Below, piece by piece: positions 59,916 through 64,000 of a DNA stretch of 64,000 bases. The position numbers and the translations under genes are program-made. The DNA is taken from contig NC_057791.1 of NCBI RefSeq assembly GCF_014905175.1, positions 23,164,537 through 23,228,536 on the forward strand. The letters are read 5' to 3'. Below the pieces are notes generated by a model. It saw nothing but the letters and a program-made list of their open reading frames with translations. It did not search any database and was not told where the DNA came from. Numbering within the stretch: position 1 is the stretch's first letter; each line of letters opens with the position of its first letter. The stretch comes from Aphidius gifuensis (Eukaryota; Arthropoda; Insecta; Hymenoptera; Braconidae).

Positions 59916-61985
59916 ATGTCATGTACAGGTAAATTATAAAAATTAAAAATCATAATTATATTTATAAAATATTTATCAATGCAAAAAATAGATTCAACAT
60001 CATGTCGAAGTGTTTTATGGTGGATGGTGTTTACGGGAATTGCTGTTAATTATATGCTCCGAGTAAATTTAAATATTGTCATTGTATCAATTGTTAAACC
60101 ACCAGAAAAACCAGCAATTGAATCAGAATGTCGTGACTCATGGATAAATTCAACACTCGTCCATCGAAATTCTACAAAACCAGTAAGAAATTATTTTAAA
60201 TATTTTATGAATTGCTTAACTTAATCAAATTTTTTTCAGGAAAAATATTATGAATTTACGTGGAATGAGTATCAACAGGGTTTAGCTGTTGGTGCTTATT
60301 ATTGGATCCATTGGTTGAGTGAAATACCAGGTGGTATATTAGCAAGAAAATATGGTACTAAAATTGTTTTTGGTATGGGTAATTTACTAGCAGCTTTGTT
60401 GGGATTACTATTACCAATTGCAATGTCATTTAATCTTTCTTCATTAATTATCATTCGTGCACTACAAGGTCTTGTTGCTGTAAGTTCATCATTAAAATAA
60501 GCTAAATATTTTTTTAATTTAATAATATAAACTTGAAAGAAAATGGTCAAGTCCTTGTGGGTTTTTTTTTTTCTACAATAGGGCGTGTCTTATCCATCAA
60601 CCCATGAAATGTGTGCGCGATGGATCCCGCAAAATGAACGAAGCAAATTTGTCAGTGCATACATGGGTAAATAATTTTAAAAATAAATATTTATACAGTT
60701 TTTTTGATCAATTAATTAATTTACTAAAATTAATTTTAATCATTACAATAATTTAATAGTAAAAAACATTTTTTAAGATAATTTTTTGACTTTCATTATT
60801 TCATTTTGTAATTTAGTGTTTATTAAATATAATTAAATTAATTAATTTTAATTTAGGTGGTGGAATTGGTATTGCTTTGACTTACCCAATGTCTGGATAT
60901 ATAATTGATTACTTCGGTTGGAAAGGAGTATTCTATGTGACATCATTTTTAGGAGTAGTCTGGTAAATCTGTTGAAAAATAAAATGAAATTATTTTTTTT
61001 ATTAAAATATTATTGTTAAACAGGTTTATATTTTGGCATTACCTGGTATTTGATACACCAGCTCAACATCCAAGAATATCAAAAGATGAAAAAACATACA
61101 TCATTGAAAATATTGGCAATTCAATAAGCCAAGAAAATCATGAAAATAATTCAACAGTTCCTTGGATAAAAATATTAACATCAATGCCAGTTTGGATATC
61201 AATCTTATCAAATTGGAGTTGTGTATGGGGTTACTATACTCTAATGGCACAAGCTCCAGCTTATTTTAAATTTATTCATGGCTGGAATATTGAAGAAGTA
61301 ATTAAATAATTAATTAACACAAAATATAATTTATAAAAAAATATAAAATGGTATTTTTTGTTTTGTTAATTTAGGCTGGTTTATTATCTGGTCTTCCTCA
61401 TTTATTGACAATGTTATTCTCTTGGTTATTTGCAATATTAAGTGATTGGTTATTGAAGACTGAAAAAATGACATTAACAAATGTTAGAAAATTAGCAACA
61501 ATTGCTTGTACTGGTGGACCTGGTTTAATGATACTTGGATTAAGTTTTAGTGGATGTGAACCAACACTTGCATTTTTTTTTATGATGACTGGTATTGCAT
61601 TTGCTGGTGCTGTTACATCTGGACCATTGTCAAATCTTGTTGATCTTAGTCCAAATTATGCAAGTGTACTACTTGGTATTTGTGGTCTTATTGTTGATGC
61701 AGCTGGTTTTTTATCACCAATTTTAGTTGGTTTACTGACTTTTGAAAATGTTTGTTAAATTATATTATTTAATAACTCACAAGTTATGCATACAATTAAT
61801 TATTTTATTATATTTTTTAGCAAAGTGTTGGACAGTGGAGAATTATATTTATTATTTCGGCTGTTAACATGGCAATTGGATGTATTATTTATGGATTTTT
61901 TGGATCAGCTGTTCGACAACCTTGGAATGATTATCATAAAGCTAAAAGTAATAAAAATGATGACATTGATTCGTCAGATGAATAA
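59916..61985 (+). CDS. SLC17-family anion transporter C (sialin/Picot-like)
   Basis: Third tandem SLC17 paralogue. Exons: 59916-59928, 59992-60182, 60240-60479, 60582-60666, 60857-60962, 61024-61297, 61375-61749, 61821-61985, encoding 482 residues. The first exon is 13 bases (MSCT plus one base) and joins in phase 1 to DSTSCRSVLWWMVFTG. An in-frame ATG at 59980 (MQKIDSTSCRS) would serve if translation began in what is otherwise intron. Motifs: EYQQGLAVGAYYWIHWLSEI, PGGILARKYGTKIVFG, WIPQNERSKFVSAYMG, HPRISKDEKTYI and NLVDLSPNYASVLLGICG. The loop after TM1 is shorter than in A and B, and the acidic C-terminal tail (NDDIDSSDE) differs. Exon structure otherwise matches gene A. Confidence 0.88.
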
Positions 61986-63265
61986 TTAATTATAAATTTT
62001 CTTTTCATTTTACAATTAATTTGGTTTATTTTGTTGATAACAAAATGTAAAAATTAAATTTTTCTTATTATTAATTAATCATTATCAATTTAAAGAAATT
62101 AATTAATCAAATATTGTTTGGTACTATTTTCTTTTTATTAAAGAGAAAGGAAAAAAAAATATTCAGTACAGTGTAAAAACAATTATCATTTTTAATACAA
62201 ATTCTTTAAATTCTTGTGTGTATTTCTTAATAAAAAAAAAAAAAAAGCTGCTATAGTGGAAGACATCTTTATAAGATAATTAATTTAATAAAATTACATG
62301 ATTGTTTTTTAAATTCTTTCAACTATTTTAACACAGGTTAATATAAATATATAAAACACGCAATATGACTGGAGCAATTATATAAATAAAACCATTTTTA
62401 AAAAAGTAAAAAGAAATTTTTATAATACTATTAATTATTTTAATTTTATGCTGACACAATTATTTTTAATACCTATTATTTTAATTGTAACGATGCAACA
62501 AGTAATTTATTATTTTGTAAATTTATATTTAAATGGAGCTAATTATTTAATGAATTGTTGATAAAATTGACACTTTAAAAAAACCACTAATTTGTAATAG
62601 TAAATCTGAATCTATTTTTCGATGAGCAAAAAATTAAACAAAATCGAAATTTTTTTTTAGTACACTTAATACTATTTTTTGATTTACTTTTATTGTTCTT
62701 TTATATTTGTTTTTTTTTTGGTAGCTATTATTTCTTTTAAATAATACATAAATTTATAAATAAATAATTAAATTTCTACCATGACTAAAAACACTAGACT
62801 TTTGTCTCTGTTTATTTTTTATTTGTGTTTTATTTTTAAATCTAATATATATTTAATATATTATGCAATTATTTTTTTATCCAAGTCAACTTGGATATGA
62901 CTATAGAACAATATTGTGTTTCAAACACCAAGAATTTAAATTTTTTTTTCATCATCAGGTTACCCTGTGTTTCAAGATTAAAATTTTTTAAATATTTTAT
63001 TTTGGTAAATATAATTTTAATAAACTTTCTAATTTAGTGCGGATATTTTTGCAAATATTATGGCAGTATAATTTTATTATTTTGAACACACTGGTAAATA
63101 TAATTTTTATATTTTATAAATATTTATATTTCAATTTAAAACAGTTATTATTTTTTCGTATACTCTGTGTTATTAAATTTATTTGTCGACATAAATAGTC
63201 TATTATTAATAAAATCTATGACTTACTTTTTTTGTTGGCTTTGTATTTAAAATAATAAAATTAAT
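61986..63265. other. Intergenic region between SLC17 gene C and the phosphorylase-fold gene
   Basis: 1.28 kb of AT-rich DNA forming the convergent 3' flanks of both genes. No gene was seen. A small palindrome CCAAGTCAACTTGG lies at about 62881. Confidence 0.5.
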
Positions 63266-64000
63266 TTAAACATTTGTTGGTGGATCCATAGCACAAATAA
63301 TTGATTTAACAACACTTGCAGCAGCAAGTGAAGCATAAGGTTGCCATTCTTTTCCTCTAGAACCATCTTTATAATCAGCAATACCACGTACAACAGTAAA
63401 ACTATCACGACAATTACCAAGTACACTCTCAACAACAGCATCCATTTCACCATCAAATGCTAAACATCCAAATCTCGTTGAAAACTTTTGTCTAACTTGA
63501 TCATCACGTGATATTTTTCTGCCTGATGCTATTGGAGCAAGATGAATTTTTGGACAACCAATAACACGTTTATTTGGTGTATCATTTGGCTCAATTGGAT
63601 GTGCAACTTCAATAACATCTCTTTCTCCAATTGTCATATATAATTTATCAGAATCAATTGACGGCTGTTTAAAATCATGTTCTGATTGTAAATTTTCAAG
63701 ATTTTCATATCCTTCTTTTAAATAATTTTTCCATGGTGGTATTGAATTATTATCAATTGATTGTTTATTTAAATTAACAGCAATATCTTGTAGTCCTAAA
63801 TTTGATGGACAATATTCTTTGGTTTCAAAATGATATTCATTATTTTCATTAACTTTAGCACCTTCACAATAAATATACACATATTTATTGTTTGTTGGAG
63901 CTGGATGAGACACAACAACATCACCAAGTCTAACGTGTTTATTGTAATCAGTATAATGTGGTACTCCACCTCCAACACCAACCAGAAATACAAAATCAAC
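63266..64000 (-). CDS. Nucleoside-phosphorylase-superfamily protein (PNP_UDP_1 fold), 5' part outside window
   Basis: The open frame runs uninterrupted from the window edge (64000) to TAA at 63266-63268, giving 244 residues; the 5' part is missing. FVFLVGVGGGVPHYTDYNKH, then VRLGDVVVSHPAP, is the phosphate-binding and substrate-loop pattern of the nucleoside phosphorylase/MTA-SAH nucleosidase superfamily (PF01048). FGCLAFDGEMDAVVESVLGN has the Met-Glu region used in nucleoside binding, and VVRGIADYKDGSRGKEWQPY, then ASLAAASVVKSII, is the C-terminal catalytic-Asp region. Compared with bacterial enzymes there is a long insert (about 110 residues after VSHPAP). The substrate is not known; an enzyme acting on a purine nucleoside or deoxynucleoside is likely. 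Confidence 0.75.
   Translation of the reverse strand, partial: VDFVFLVGVGGGVPHYTDYNKHVRLGDVVVSHPAPTNNKYVYIYCEGAKVNENNEYHFETKEYCPSNLGLQDIAVNLNKQSIDNNSIPPWKNYLKEGYENLENLQSEHDFKQPSIDSDKLYMTIGERDVIEVAHPIEPNDTPNKRVIGCPKIHLAPIASGRKISRDDQVRQKFSTRFGCLAFDGEMDAVVESVLGNCRDSFTVVRGIADYKDGSRGKEWQPYASLAAASVVKSIICAMDPPTNV

Noticed and set aside
1..64000. CRISPR arrays, bacterial operons, insertion sequences
   Set aside because: The spliced eukaryotic gene structure rules these out, and no spaced repeat array was seen.

Overview
This is a eukaryotic nuclear window from an insect. The genes are split by short introns (most 60-110 bases) with GT..AG junctions, base composition is very AT-rich, and poly(A)/poly(T) and (TA)n tracts are everywhere. 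The very low GC, short introns and gene content fit a hymenopteran, and a braconid-type parasitoid wasp would fit well. That taxonomic guess is inference and no species marker was seen. All gene models below were built by hand from reading frames and splice junctions. Exon lengths and phases add up to whole codons in every multi-exon model reported.

Layout. (1) 1-19839: a gene desert of AT-rich DNA with islands of microsatellite and CG-containing sequence; no coding exon could be supported. (2) 19840-28110: DRC7 (plus strand, 5' end not found) converges on FRMD8 (minus), followed by eIF4AIII (minus). (3) 28110-34500: repeat-rich DNA with broken zinc-finger pieces, dispersed repeats, one F-box/leucine-rich-repeat gene (plus) and a hairpin element. 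(4) 34505-42584: a compact housekeeping and cilium block. It holds p31comet/MAD2L1BP (minus), ribosomal protein eS26 (plus), decayed ubiquitin-eS31 (RPS27A) fragments, a PHYHD1-like dioxygenase (plus), CCDC96/CFAP184 (plus), an unrecognised four-pass membrane protein (minus) and a Tctex-type dynein light chain (minus). (5) 42585-48556: a tandem duplication with a small cysteine-rich reading frame, then a short transglutaminase lacking the usual C-terminal barrels. (6) 48557-61985: a flavin-containing monooxygenase and three tandem SLC17-family transporters, with small inverted-repeat elements and an inverted fragment of a transporter exon between them. (7) 63266-64000: the 3' part of a nucleoside-phosphorylase-fold gene running off the window.

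How the genes relate. DRC7, CCDC96 and the Tctex light chain are all axoneme or cilium components, which in insects means sperm tails and sensory neurons. eIF4AIII, eS26 and p31comet are general cell-maintenance genes, and their upstream regions carry DRE-like or NRF-1-like motifs. The SLC17 cluster is a tandem family expansion. The most unusual items are the truncated transglutaminase, the DESD (rather than DEAD) box in eIF4AIII, the duplicated cysteine-rich mini-ORF, the convergent stop codons one base apart at 40269/40271, a small TIR element family starting CCTGGT, and several previously coding fragments (zinc finger, ubiquitin-eS31, SLC17).
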